From: Limnoperna fortunei
Lineage: Eukaryota > Mollusca > Bivalvia > Mytilida > Modiolidae
Direction: 5' to 3'
NCBI GenBank assembly: GCA_944474755.1
Contig: OX104118.1
Coordinates: 76,649,865 to 76,713,864, forward strand
DNA: 64,000 bases
Positions 12,640 through 24,122 of this stretch are shown piece by piece. A model generated the notes under the pieces. The model was not told where the DNA came from, did no database searches, and saw nothing but the letters and a program-made list of their open reading frames with translations. Both the position numbers and the translations under genes were made by a program. How positions within the stretch are numbered: the first letter of the stretch is position 1; every line of letters starts with the position of its first letter.

Positions 12640-13012
12640 GGACATTTTGTGATTGAAAATTGAAAAGCAGAGATTTTGTGAACTGGACATTTTTGTCACG
12701 TGACAATTGAAAAGCAGCTCAGAGATTTTGACAATTTTTGTCCACTAGACATTTTGTCACGTGGCAATCGAAAAGCAGAGATTTTGACAATTTTTGTTCA
12801 CTGGACATTTTTGTCACGTGACATTTGAAAGCAGAGATTTGGACCGTTTTTGTCAATTTGACAAAAGCAGAGATTTGGACCGATTTTGTCCACTTGACAA
12901 AAGCAGAGAATTTGACAATATTTAAAGCAGAGATTTGGACAAAATTTTGTCCAGTCAAAGCGGTCAAAATGACTGTTTTTTTGTCAAAAAGAAGAGAATT
13001 TGACCTGAGATT
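12640..13012. repeat. Degenerate minisatellite with CACGTG palindromes
   Basis: Units of about 36-60 bp share 'AAAGCAGAGATTT(T/G)GAC', 'TTTTTGTC' and, in the first three units, GTCACGTGAC (about 12697, 12757 and 12815), a perfect palindrome around a canonical E-box. Later units lose that part. The open frames on both strands (12719-12967 minus, 12825-13025 plus) are repetitive translations of this array and are not annotated as genes. Confidence 0.8.
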
Positions 13013-13019
13013 CGGACTG

Positions 13020-13950
13020 GTTTAAGTTAACTTTATGTTATGTTAGGACTGCACCTAACTGTATTTCGCAAATTGTCAATAACATATTTGACGGCTGTAT
13101 TATTTGTAGTTGAAGTAAGATAAGTAAAGCGATCTACCCTGACTTTGATGGTTAAATTACCCATTACCAATCTTCATAACCAGCACTATGAAGGAGTGTT
13201 TTAAAAAAGTTGACTATCCTCACATTTGGCCTCATGGTTGACTCCACCAGATTATGTCTCTTTCAATGCCAATGTTTACGTGTTGTTCTATTTACAAGCC
13301 TTTACTGTCCGAGAGAATAATGGACGTCTTCCTTTTAACTTCATGTTGATTAAAAGTTTTCTTAAGTTTGCCAATTTTTGTACACTCATTAGAGAATGGT
13401 AGATACCATTTCGAAATGCACTGCGAACTACCCACGTGGTTCAATAAAACGAAAGCCGAAAGCTCCAAATTAAACTGCAATTTCAGTTATCCGTCATATC
13501 GTACGGTGGGGGAAATATCCAACGATTAAATAGAAAATAATCCTTTTTCACAAATAACACTTTAGTGTCAAATTATTCAGTGATCAATATACTACAAAAA
13601 CCGTGCCCTCTCCCATCCAGGAATCAAACTTCCGGATCAATGCCGAAAAAACCCTTTCTTTCCGGAATGATAAACTATTTCACATCCGACATCGACTACA
13701 ATTCAGACATACAACACGATAACTGATTGACTCTCAGTTCTACTTGGCATGTGTATTATTTACCTGTTTATTTATAGAACCAAAACCCAAACATTTGAAT
13801 AATGCCTTCTAAAAAAGTTAGTACACTTTTTTATGCTATGTTATGCTCTTGCTTGTCAACCGATTATATTAGTTCTCATGATTATTAATTACCCTAAACT
13901 TAATTCGATTTTTCGGACCTGCATTCCACACCACTGTGGAGTGCATTTTT
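13020..13950. other. Noncoding stretch, no gene seen
   Basis: Nothing recognised on either strand; short open frames only. Confidence 0.5.
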
Positions 13951-13954
13951 TAAT

Positions 13955-16868
13955 TTAAACATATTTTATTGTATAGATATATCATTGAACATAAGTTAAT
14001 ACAATACAAGGATTCGGAAACAAGATGAGAAGTTTTTACAATCCGTCTCAAGTTATGAAATTAATGCTCTGATAGGGATGAGAATAAAGAGGAAAGAACA
14101 AAATAAAATAATATATGTGATAGGAAAATGAAAAAAGAAAGGTTTGGTGAAATGCTTTTAGGTGTTTAATGTCCATTCCTCTACAAAACATTTACTTTTT
14201 AGAATATTGGATTGCACTTAAAGAAAACTTCAGTATTCTGTTCCAATGTAAGCGCATCTAACCCATAAAAACTCATTTTAAGTCGATTTGTACTTGAAAA
14301 TTCAAAACAAGAATAGTCCTTCCACGAAGATCGGAATATTTATAACAATAAAGTAGGTTGTGTCTTTTTAACTCTATCTGTTCGCATGTACAATTATGGC
14401 TGTCAACCAGACTGCGTCTGAATAGATGCTCATTCAGACAGCTGCTTTTCATGAGCATTTTGGCATGCAAGATTTGACCTATCCTACTACCTGCATTATA
14501 AAGTAATGAACGTTTTCCATTTTGAGCTTCGATACGTGACATGAATACTTTTAGCGATCCCGAATTCCGGATATCTTTCGGTAGGTTATTTTACAATTTA
14601 ATAGTTGAAGTCAGAAAATAATTTGAATATAAAGACGTCCTGGTCCGAATATCAGTAGTATTGTTAGACTGGCGTGTGAAATACCGATGAAGGTTAAACC
14701 TGATATTTGGTAATAAATTACTAAAATACTCAGGTGTATTCCCGTTCACCATTTTGTATATCATAAGTTTTTGTTTCTTTCTAAGATCAGAAAGTTTTTC
14801 CCATCCCGTTTCCTCGTATAATTTTTCGAGCCATGTTAATTTTGTGCCACCCGTTAGAATTCACATCGCTTTTATCTGAACGGTTTTATTAACTAATGTT
14901 TGAATCCCGTTGTCCCAAACGACGTCACTATATTCTAAAATTGGTCTGATATATGAAAAATACATTTTTTTCTAGGGTAAATCGATCTAAAACTAAGCGT
15001 ACACGTCGTAAGATATTGACTCTTAAAAATGCATTTTTAACAATGTAATCGATATGTTCATGCCATGAGCCATCATCCGAGAAGTAGATGCGCAAGTGTT
15101 TATGGCTAGATACTTCCTGAAGATAAATATTGTTCATCCGCAATAGAGAGTATTTTTACGCGATACAAACATCGTTTCACTCTTCCGGGGATTAAATCTC
15201 ACGAGCCACTGCGAAGCCCATCGGTGAATTTTGTCGATATCACTATTCAAAATATTCGCCGCGTTATCTAGGCTATCAACAATGACATAAAGACTAGTGT
15301 ATTTTATACACGCGTTTATATCGTCGACGATATCGTTAATAGAAATTAGAAAAAAGAGGACCGAGTATTGATTCTTGTGGGACACCCACACTTACCGGTT
15401 TCCAGTCAGAGAAACAGCCGTTAAGTGCGACACTTTTGACTCTCCCAGATAGATAACTGTCAAACCAACTCAGAAGGTGTCCCGTTATACCATATTTTTT
15501 TCAGTTACAGTTACTAAACTCGATCGAAGGCCATGGATATGTCACAGAACACTACTCATATTTCTTTGCCATCTTCCAAGGCCCTACCAAACGACTTTGA
15601 GATGTCAATCAATAGATTGATTGCTGAGTCACCCTGTGCGAACTCAGACTAATCAGTAGTTATTACTTAATTATCATTAGAAAATGTTGGACATGTTTAT
15701 AAATACAGTGTTCCATGTACTTTGAAATAATACTAAACAGTGAAATCGGACGCTAATTTTTAACTTCACTAGTGTTCCCATTTTTAAAAACAGGCGTTAC
15801 ATTTTCTTTCTTCCATAATTATTAAACTCGTTTGCTTTCGCAGTCTCATTAGTTATAAGATTGCAATCTTTTATTAATGGCGGTACTCCGCATTGCCGTT
15901 TTTTAATACCTGAAATTTCGTTGCATATATGCCACCATGATTGATTTGACGGGTTACTCTGTTTTAATTTATTAACAAGTTGATCTCGATAGTTGAGCTG
16001 GCCTTTTCTTATGTGTGACGTCACCATATTAAGTGTTTGTCGAAATTTTGCCCAATCAGACTCGTTATTTGTACAACGCGCTTTCGAATGGCCTCTTTTT
16101 TCAAATAATTTTTCTGATTCGTCAGCCATCTTCGGTCTGCCTTGCGAATCGTTACCATTTATTAGGAATGGATTTTTTCGGGCGCACCTATACAGATGAC
16201 ATACGTAAAGTCAGAAACTATCTTATGTTGTCTTCGTCAGAAGAAAAGATACGTTGCCAGTCAATTTCTGATAAAAGTCTTCTATAATGGTCATAGTCTC
16301 CACTTTCATAAAGCTATATTTTACTGAATTAAGAATTGGTTAGGGAGACTTGAATATACCAATCACAGGATAATGATATTTAATCTGATTCAACAAAGGA
16401 GGTCCTACGCTAGTATAAGGTACAAAATCAATACAACTGGTAACAATTAAAGATATAACTGAATATGAATTTTCAGCAAAATTTGTCGGATCATTTATCA
16501 TTTTGCCCTAGGCTATAACACGTACAAATACGTTTCATTTTTGAGTTAACTTTTTCTTGATTGTCATTAAAATCACCCGTTAAAATGACATACTCACATG
16601 GCATCGTTTATTGCGGACTCTACAGAACGTCCAACTTTACTCCAAACGTCGTTATTGCTATGAGGTAGAATATAAAAGGTACCATAAAAACCTTTTTTTT
16701 TACTTATTTTTAACTGAACCCAAACAGCTTCTATATCTCTATATTCTAAGCCAGAGCGCCTTATGGCATTAATATTTTCCTTGACATAAACGATGACTCT
16801 TTTTGCTTGCATTTTTTTGTTATTCCATATTATTTTACCTTTTTGTTAAGAATCCGTCAGAAAAAATT
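13955..16868 (-). pseudogene. Decayed CR1/Jockey-type LINE (EN-RT), copy 1
   Basis: Minus-strand pieces appear in the order expected of a non-LTR retrotransposon: an endonuclease fragment (16812-16594, with 'YRDIEAVWVQLKIS'); a linker (16129-15797); reverse transcriptase with 'FCDISMAFDRV' (near 15550-15515); 'GVPQESILGPL' (near 15390); a thumb-like part with 'RWASQWLVRFNPRKSE' and 'VSSHKHLRIYFSDD'; 'LYEETGWEKLSDLRKKQK' (about 14825-14770); and a C-terminal part with a cysteine-poor zinc-knuckle remnant (14542-14273). Several frameshifts and stops separate the pieces. The catalytic F/YADD box is missing: 'CIKYTSLYVIVD' stands where 'I+LFADDTSLY' is expected. The 3' tail appears to end at the A/T-rich sequence near 13955. 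The copy cannot be active. Confidence 0.85.
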
Positions 16869-16965
16869 TAGTCACGATAACCTGTCCATGTTAAATGCTA
16901 TCCCTCTCTTGTTTACAAATCGTCCTTGACTTTTGCTACAGGAATTTTACATTAACATTACTATA
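16869..16965. repeat. Partial copy of the 39.4-kb inverted-repeat family core
   Basis: The words 'CACGATAACCTGTCCAT', 'CGTCCTTGACTTTTGCT' and 'GAATTTTACAT' occur in the same order at 25.38-25.46 kb, and reversed at about 59.38-59.48 kb. This is one arm of a dispersed family also seen inside the element at 39419-40010. Confidence 0.55.
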
Positions 16966-16989
16966 GCATAGCAGCTTACATAAAGGTTC

Positions 16990-17690
16990 TAAGCGTTTCC
17001 CTATATCATCTAGTAATTTACTGCTTCTAGTGCTCAAGTGTAAACGAGTTTCTTTATGTCAATGAACTAGCTCTGATCTTTCTGTGTTTTGATAGAGAGT
17101 TGTCGTTCAGCCACATTCCATTCTGTTGAATTTTGACCTGTTCTACATATATTTCCAAAAGACATCAGCCGGAAGGAGTCCAGAAAGAATGTAAACTGCT
17201 GGGTCAGCTACTGAAATGGGCAGTGATAGAACTTGTTTTATAATCTTTTGTAGTGCTTTTTTAGTACATTCAATTTTCTTTTGGTATTAAAACTTCGAGC
17301 CCATATAAAAGAATTGGAATCACACAAGTCTTCAGCAGACTGATAGAAGTTACTGGGTCTAAACCATTGACTCAATGTAGACAAGTGTATATTAAGCTGT
17401 ACATCGCTCTTCTTGCTTGTTTATGTTTGATCTATTGATACAGCTGCACAGTTGGACGTGTCTCTACAGATGCCTTGTAGTATTGACATGATCTTATTAT
17501 CCATCTTCCAAGTTTCAATTAAAAGTTGCGTTTAGTACATGTCTTGACTGGTAAGATGCTCTTTGCTGGCTAAAGTACGTATCCCTCATGTTGACTGTAG
17601 TCATGTGCAATATTGACTAGTGCTTGAATTTCTGATTGGCAATGTCATCAGCACATGTAGGAGTAAAGTTCTACGATGATTGTTGGATAC
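16990..17690 (-). pseudogene. Second decayed LINE fragment (RT to C-terminus)
   Basis: Read on the minus strand, the order is 'PTCADDIANQ' (near 17672-17643, the YADD-type catalytic box), 'QALVNIAHDYSQHEGY' (just downstream, frameshifted), 'LLKTCVIPILLYGLEVLIP' (near 17340-17280) and 'VLSLPISVADPAVYILSGLL' (near 17235-17180). These are characteristic of the palm/thumb region and post-RT part of an APE-type LINE different from its neighbours, possibly of the I/Nimb group. Many frameshifts and stops make it a relic. The clade assignment is a guess. Confidence 0.7.
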
Positions 17691-17699
17691 AACTATTAC

Positions 17700-18140
17700 T
17701 GAGTAATGGTATATGCTAACCATCTCTTTTCATCAAATAACCAACTTGCATACTTCATAAATAGAAGCGAGAGGTTTGACATAAAACCTGGCTTGAACCA
17801 CTATTTCCTCTAAAATGCACGTACCAAGTCAGGACTGTAATTGCTACATTTTGGTTGTTCGTTCTAAAGTTTGCCGATACTAGGACTTTGATTTGATGAT
17901 TGTCTTTTTAAAAACTTCTTTGATGATTAGTATTTTTTTAAAATTCAGTTGGAATTGGCGCGTCTAGTTGGGTGGTATGTTTATAAGCAAAAATAACAAA
18001 CTTGTTTATTATATTCCAAATGACCATTAACTTATTTAAATTGAAAGGACTCTTAAAGGTATTTGTGTGTATAACTGCATATCTTTGTAAAGATAATAAC
18101 ATATCTTAGTCTTTTAGACTCACTAAAAACGTGTAGTTAT
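17700..18140. other. Noncoding stretch, no gene seen
   Basis: AT-rich, nothing recognised. Confidence 0.5.
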
Positions 18141-18149
18141 TTATATTAA

Positions 18150-18270
18150 GAGTAGGATAAGCTTCTAAACTTGTATATTATTTGTTGTTTATGCTGTATC
18201 GTCAAGTTTGTCGATCCGATACTCAATAGGTGTACTGGTTAGTAGCTTTCTTTAGACCATATATATACAA
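18150..18270. repeat. Dispersed repeat A, copy 1
   Basis: The 'TTGTTTATGCTGTATCGTCA' block with 'GTTTGTCGATCCGATACTCA' and 'AGCTTTCTTTA(G/A)ACCAT' recurs at 25146-25262 in the same orientation. It directly precedes repeat B (SINE) here, but follows it in the second copy. Confidence 0.7.
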
Positions 18271-18289
18271 ACGTCTAAGTATTGTGACA

Positions 18290-18690
18290 TCCATTAAATA
18301 TATCTATCCAGTGGATTTCTGAATCATCAGGAATACAGGGTTAATATCAAATATTTATATATACGTCTACAAATTAAGACCAACACAGTTATGATTACAT
18401 TTTTTATACTGTCAACTTTTTCTTACCCTTAGCGGGAATAGAACTCACACCGTTGTGAAACTTTTGCACCAAATCATCTTCACTATGTCCAGCGGTCTAA
18501 ACCCCTCGGCTAAATCCGCTTTATAAAAATATAGCTTCATTAACCGGTGTGAAGCGTAGACATAGACATAGTACATGTGTACTAGCGTGTGCCGATGGAA
18601 TTTTCGTAACCAATACGTAGTAATCTGACAGTAATCTAATTCAGCATTTTTGTATATATTATATAGGATGGCAAAGTTAGTTTAGTTTAG
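18290..18690 (-). mobile_element. tRNA-derived SINE (repeat B), copy 1
   Basis: On the minus strand the head contains an A-box-like word (AGCCGAGGGGTTTAGACCGC, 18511-18492) and a B-box-like word (GTGTGAGTTCTATTCCCGC, about 18450-18432), typical of a Leu/Ser tRNA-derived SINE. The whole block, from 'ATATCTATCCAGTGGATTTC' to 'TATATAGGATG', recurs at 24068-24915 with an insertion. Its right end abuts the 3' end of the LINE at 18692. Confidence 0.75.
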
Positions 18691-18784
18691 TTTAAACATA
18701 TTTATTTGCTCAAATACAAGCAAAAGGATTGGACATAAGTTATAACAACATTATGGAGGTCCTCTCCCTAACAATCAATGCTTA

Positions 18785-18936
18785 TGTTTTTTTTTTTGGT
18801 TTTTGTTTGATGGTGTTTAACGCCACTTTCAGCAATTTTTCAGCTTATGATGGCGTCCAGTTTTTATTGGGGGAGGAAGCCGGAGTACCCGGAGAAAACC
18901 CCCGACCTGCGATAGGAAAACTGGCAATCCTTGTCA
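18785..18936 (-). mobile_element. 5'-truncated SINE inside the LINE tail, with target duplication
   Basis: On the minus strand it carries 'GGGTTTTCTCCGGGTACTCC', then 'CAATAAAAACTGGACGCC', then 'AGTGGCGTTAAACACCATC' and a terminal A-run (seen as T-run on plus). It is flanked by AACAATCAATGCTTA (18770-18784) and AACAATCAATGTTTA (18937-18951), a 15-bp target duplication with one mismatch. This is the same SINE core as at 2369-2646 and 51801-51898. Confidence 0.85.
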
Positions 18937-20286
18937 ACAATCAATGTTTACAGTGAAATGCTAAATGACAGCACTTATACAAACATACAAAATTAAAAAA
19001 AAGTTGTAAAAAGGAAACAAAACAAAGCGAAAAACGAATAAAATGAATATAAAGATAATACAATTTAGAGTAAAAAAAGCAATCACAAGGGGATCTGTCT
19101 TCTAAAAGGGGGGGGGGGTTCAAGTAATAATCACTTAAAGCGTTTTGTTCGTTTTATGTAGTTTTGAACACCAGTGAATATATACGAGTTTTGGTGAGAT
19201 GTAAGTCTTCCGTCACCAGCCAGTAGAATTTGTTATGTTAAAACCGCCTAATTGTGCATACAGAACATTTCTATGTACATTGTACAAAGTGCATTCCATA
19301 AGATAGTGAATGCAATCTTCATATGGATGACCGCAACTACAGAACGGAGAAGGGACTACGTTCATACGAAATAAATCCGCATTTAATGAACTACACACAT
19401 GTCTGAGCCTGGTATAGATTATGTTTAAGATCCTTTCACCGGAATAAAAGTAGTCGGGTGGTTTTGTCAATTGTCGTTTAGTTATTTTTTGAAAATATTT
19501 ATATTTCTAGCATTTCTTGTTTCTATGTTTAATTGATTCCAATCTTTAGCCGTTGCATAGAAATAAGAATTTTCTGTTCTGTTGAGTCTAAATTGAGGTA
19601 TAACATAATCATCACTGTTGCGCAGGTTGTATGTTGAAACCTGATTTGTCAGGGGTGGCATCAAATCACGCAAGTATTGTGGGCACAGGTGGTTATGAAT
19701 TGAGTAAAACATATTGAGACGTTTGTTACGCCTCCTGTCCTCTAAAAGTTCCCAACCAGTTTCAAAATATATAGACTCCCTACTACATGTAGCAAACATC
19801 GTTAAACCTGTAACTATACGACCAGCTTCAAGCTGTAGTTTTTCTAGGTTATTAATAACACAGAGACCACACCCGTCCCAAAACTCAGAGGCATATTCCA
19901 TATAGGGACGGATACATGTGAGATAAATACTTTCTACAAAGAACATATTTTAATTTTCGTAGGACTGATATTTTCTGACCAACAGATTGCATAATATTCT
20001 CCATATGTGTTGAAAACTTTCCATCAGAGTCAAAAGTAATTCCTAAGTGTTTATGAGACGAAGCAATTCAATTGGTTGATTTTTAAATATTAATTTTATA
20101 TCTTCCTTTAAAGTGCCAATAATCAACGCCTTAGTTTTCTGTGGATTAAAATTAATCAACCATTTGTCAGACCATGATGCAATGTTCTCTATATCTAAAT
20201 TTACAACGTCTTCAATACAAGAAGGGAGATAGGCGGAGTATGATAAAGAGGTGTCATCGGCAAATAGTCTTGTGAAACTTAATCAG

Positions 20287-21410
20287 TCAGTCATCAACTA
20301 TTGTAACATTTAATAGTATCCACTATCAAATAATATCCCATGGAAAACTTTTAATATTAATTTATTTCCAGGGACATTTTTGTTTTATTAAATGTTTTCC
20401 ACCTCTATTACATTCTTTCCTTCACAATCTAACTTGGGTGACTAGATATCCAAGTGTCTGAAAGGGGTTTCTTTGAGGGGGACTAAAGTGGGGCATGGTT
20501 TTTTGTGGGGGAAAGTACTCAAAGAGGAAGTTGTTTTGTAAATAAGTTTATAAGAGACTGTAACATTAAATTAACTTTGGGATAATATTTTATTATCAAA
20601 TATTATCCAGGATAATATTTCTTTATACAATATTTTCCAAGATAATATTTAGCATTATATATTATTCAGGATAATATTTTATTATCAAATATTATCCAGG
20701 ATAATATTTCATTATACAATATTTTCCAAGATAATATTTAGCATTATATATTATTCAGGATAATATTTTATTATCAAATATTATCCAGGATAATATTTCA
20801 TTATACAATATTTTCCAAGATAATATTTAGCATTATATATTATTCAGGATAATATTTTATTATCAAATATTATCCAGGATAATATTTCATTATACAATAT
20901 TTTCCAAGATAATATTTAGCATTATATATTATTCAGGATAATATTTTATTATCAAATATTATCCAGGATAATATTTCATTATACAATATTTTCCAAGATA
21001 ATATTTAGCATTATATATTATTCAGGATAATATTTTATTATCAAATATTATCCAGGATAATATTTCATTATTAAATATAAACTTGGATCCTTCATGTAAT
21101 TAGTTATATTATTGTATTCTTCCTCTTTCATTTTGATGAATAATGAAAAGCTAAATGTAACATGGTTTTATATTTTACATCTGAATACTGTTCACCAGTC
21201 AGTGTAAACTTGTTTATTAACATGATTAAGGATATTATTTAATACCATCAAATAGTGTCCACTTTGAACTTTGGAATGTCTCTAGGTCTTTCTTTTGTTC
21301 TTAACACAATTAAACAGTGGAGAAAATCTCACAGGACTGGATAGTATTTAATTGTGAGATATAGTCCCATGGAAAAAATTTAATATTAAAAACTATCCAC
21401 CGGATATATT
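20287..21410. mobile_element. Satellite-bearing element inserted in the LINE reverse transcriptase
   Basis: The plus-strand word TTAATCAG occurs at 20279-20286 and again at 21411-21418. Deleting the interval and one copy of the word brings the LINE reading frame back in register between 'YINDIV' and 'FTRLFADDT', so this is an insertion with an 8-bp target duplication. Inside are unique flanks that share 'CCCATGGAAAA' plus 'TTTAATATTAA' near both ends (about 20336 and 21366), and a central 89-bp satellite. No open frame of note and no clear terminal inverted repeats were seen. An 8-bp duplication is typical of hAT-like transposases, but other families cannot be excluded. Confidence 0.82.
20582..21080. 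repeat. 89-bp satellite array, about 5.6 near-identical units
   Basis: The period is 89 bp (for example starts at 20671, 20760, 20849, 20938 and 21027). Each unit has three related subunits of about 30 bp. One is an inverted repeat, GGATAATATTT..AAATATTATCC. Units differ at very few positions, so amplification is recent. Confidence 0.96.
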
Positions 21411-23321
21411 TTAATCAGGATAGAATTATGTCTTACACTATATCATTAATGTACATGAAGAAAAGAAGAGGACACAGGACAAAGCCATGTGACACTCCTG
21501 CGTTTGTCTGCTTTAGAGGGGATTTTGAATTTGCTATAGAAGCATTTTGAGATCTGTTTAAAAGATAACTTTTAAACCAGTTAAGAAGGTTATAATTCAC
21601 GCCATACACCTTTAGTTTTATTAGTAAACCTGTATGCCAAACTGTGTCGAACTCTTTGGATACATCACAGAATATGAAAGAAGAATGTTTTCAAGAGTCG
21701 TGATTATAGTATGATAAATTTCTATTAGCTGGTGAACGGTGGAATGATCTGGAATAAAGCCTGACTGGTATTTATACCACAAATTATTAGAAATCCAATG
21801 ATTAAACACATACCTAAAAACAATTCTCTCGAAAACCTTGCCGAAATAAAAGAAATAGGTCTGTAATTAGAGCCTTCGTGTCTATCACCCTTTTAAAAAA
21901 GTGGCATAACGGATGCGGTTTTCCACAGTTCTAGAAATTGGGTTGTAGACAGAGACAAATTAAAAAGTGTTGATAACGGAACGCAAATAGTATTCATTGT
22001 GTTTTTTAGCATATGGTGACTGATACAGTCGGGCACAGGCGCTCTACCTAGTTTAGTAATTGAAGAACGTCACATACTTCATTAGGAGTTACAACAAAGA
22101 TATCGATAACGGAGTTAGTTCGCGATTCAAAAACGAGAGTAGAATTTGAGTCATTGAGTTTCGACACCGCCAAAATAGTTGTTTAGAAGGCAAGCTTTCT
22201 CATAGTTATCGCATACTATATTGCCATTGTCATTTTTGAGTTGGCTTATATAAGCAGATTTCCCAGTTTCTTTAGTCAGTCGTTTAATCAATGACCAATA
22301 TGATTTAGAATGGGTATTGTCCAATTCTTATCACATTTGTTTGCATTCAAAAAGAACTGTTCTTTGTAATACTTTTTCATATTATTAACGTGATTTCTTT
22401 GCTTTTTATCAAAATCTTTTTTTGTTTTAATGGCTATTTAATGGAATCTGTTCCGCTTCCGTATTTCTCTACGAAGTTCAGAATTAAACCATATTTTATC
22501 ATTGGGTCGAATTGTGACCTCTTTTCTAGGGACACATTCTTGTATGATACCCAAAAAAGTTTCAGTTTCTGCAATTACTATCCATAGTGTTTCTTGAATT
22601 GATAATTATATCCCAGTCGAACATATCTATCAGTTCGTTACACTTTTGAAAATAGGCCTGCCGGTAATTCCATACTATTCTCTTATACGAGTTGTGTATA
22701 CGTAACGATACTTTTAAATAGATAATAGTAGCTTCGTGATCGCTGTATTGTCTGTCGACTTGTATTGTATGGGAGTCACAGACAACACAGTCATCACTAA
22801 CTAGAATGGGATCTAATAGGGATTGACGATTATCAATAACTCTAGTAGGGTCAGTAATTGTATTTGTCAGGTTCCGTTCCCTAATGAGATCAACGTTGAG
22901 ATCTCCAGTTATAATTACATTCGAGAAAAGTGTAAAGCCAGTTCAATGAACTGTTGAAGTTTATCCCAAAATTAAGAAGTTTCATTCGGATGCCGGTAGA
23001 CTACGCACAGCAAAATTTTCTGTTTAGAGAATTTAATTGCAATCCAAAGAACACCGCCTGCGAAATCTAGATCCTGTCGATGCGTAGTCTGTAGTAAAGT
23101 GCTGACATAAACCATGACCCCACCCCCAGAACTGTTGCGGTCTTTTCTAAAGGGATTTACAGAATATCCCTCAATGAAAATATCATTGTTCTTTACATTA
23201 TCATCTAAATGAGTTTCTGTCAAACATATAATATCTGCTTCGTTACATATACTTTCGATATATTCAGTTTTGTAGCGCATATTTTGATCAAGTGAAAAAT
23301 CGACAGTTTGCCTTCATCATC

Positions 23322-23348
23322 GTGGCCCGGATTTTGTTGTACGTCATA
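23322..23348 (-). other. 2A-like motif remnant (YDVQQNPG-H)
   Basis: The encoded residues are YDVQQNPGH. The 2A consensus is D-V/I-E-x-N-P-G-P, preceded by a leucine-rich stretch; here 'ISLLILLS' precedes it. The match covers D, V, N, P and G, but Glu is Gln and the final Pro, needed for ribosome skipping, is His. 2A-like sequences at this N-terminal position are known in some APE-type LINEs of marine invertebrates. This copy is probably inactive. Confidence 0.6.
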
Positions 23349-24122
23349 AGATAACAGAATTAACAAAGATATGACAACCGTCGGCAAGGGATTACTAACA
23401 AAACTTTGAAAATACAATCTATAACAATTAATTAGACAATAACTTATAAGACATCTTATAATGCACATAAAATATACAAAATACTTTTGGCTTTTCTTCA
23501 TAAAAAATATTTTGTTGAACAAACAGCAATACGCTTTGCGATAAAAGTGACCTATAGCAGCTCTGTATGAAAACAGATCGTTACCCATTTCAAATTGTGA
23601 ATCGGGGAATAAGATAAATTTAAAATAGCCACTGAGTTTCATTAGCAGTAGCATTCCCCCAACACCGGTAATCAAGATTGTAAGTGAAACAAATGGTTTG
23701 AAATTCAAAAAGCAGAAAACGTCAATTATATACATGATGAAAGCTAACAGGTAAAAAAACTCAAATTCTCGATATATTTGAGTACAATATATCTATTGAC
23801 AACATACGACTAAGTGCGATTAAGTGTATAATAGAACTAGATATTTTAGAGCGTTGATAACAATTTCCACGCGGAACGCCACCATTTGCGAATTTTCATG
23901 TAGTCGAGTACGCCTAGAAATTTGACTATTGCGGGATATCGTTAAGATTCTTTTATATAAAGTATAAATATTCGTGCAAAGAACTCTCAAACATTATTTT
24001 TAATTGTCATACAGTCACAGTGAGTAAATTATAAACAAAATGTCAAAGTATTATGACAACCATATAATATATCTATCCAGTGGATTTCTGAATCATCAGA
24101 AATACAAGGTTAATAATCAAAT

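Larger units (their letters stand above)
18692..23960 (-). pseudogene. CR1/Jockey-type LINE, long copy with two nested insertions
   Basis: Minus-strand order: a hydrophobic N-terminal frame from ATG 23735 that ends with a 2A-like motif; an APE-type endonuclease (about 23310-22680) with 'DIICLTETHLDD', 'GDLNVDL', 'LLDPILVS' and 'YSDHEA'; a linker; reverse transcriptase with 'NYRPIS' (about 21870), 'FCDVSK-FDTVWH' type motif A (about 21670-21640), 'YINDIV' (about 21450) and 'LFADDTSLSYS' (about 20265-20233); then thumb and post-RT sequence (19946-19482, with 'LYFETGWELLEDRRR'-like sequence and 'VSTYNLRNSDD') and a C-terminal Cys-rich part 'FCSCGHPYEDCIHYLMEC' (19345-19292). The 3' tail ends near 18692. 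Stops and frameshifts occur in several places. A 1.1-kb element splits the RT and a SINE fragment sits in the 3' tail. The 5' boundary is approximate. Confidence 0.88.

Noticed and set aside
12719..13025. Repetitive open frames on both strands ('VKLTKTVQISAF'-type repeats)
   Set aside because: They are translations of the minisatellite; both strands are equally open because the unit lacks stops, not because of coding.
14273..16812. Several separate small genes on the minus strand
   Set aside because: Their order (endonuclease, RT, thumb, C-terminal knuckle) shows that they are fragments of one LINE.
23220..23735. A hydrophobic membrane protein gene
   Set aside because: The frame ends in a 2A-like motif and runs into LINE endonuclease sequence, so it is the LINE N-terminus.
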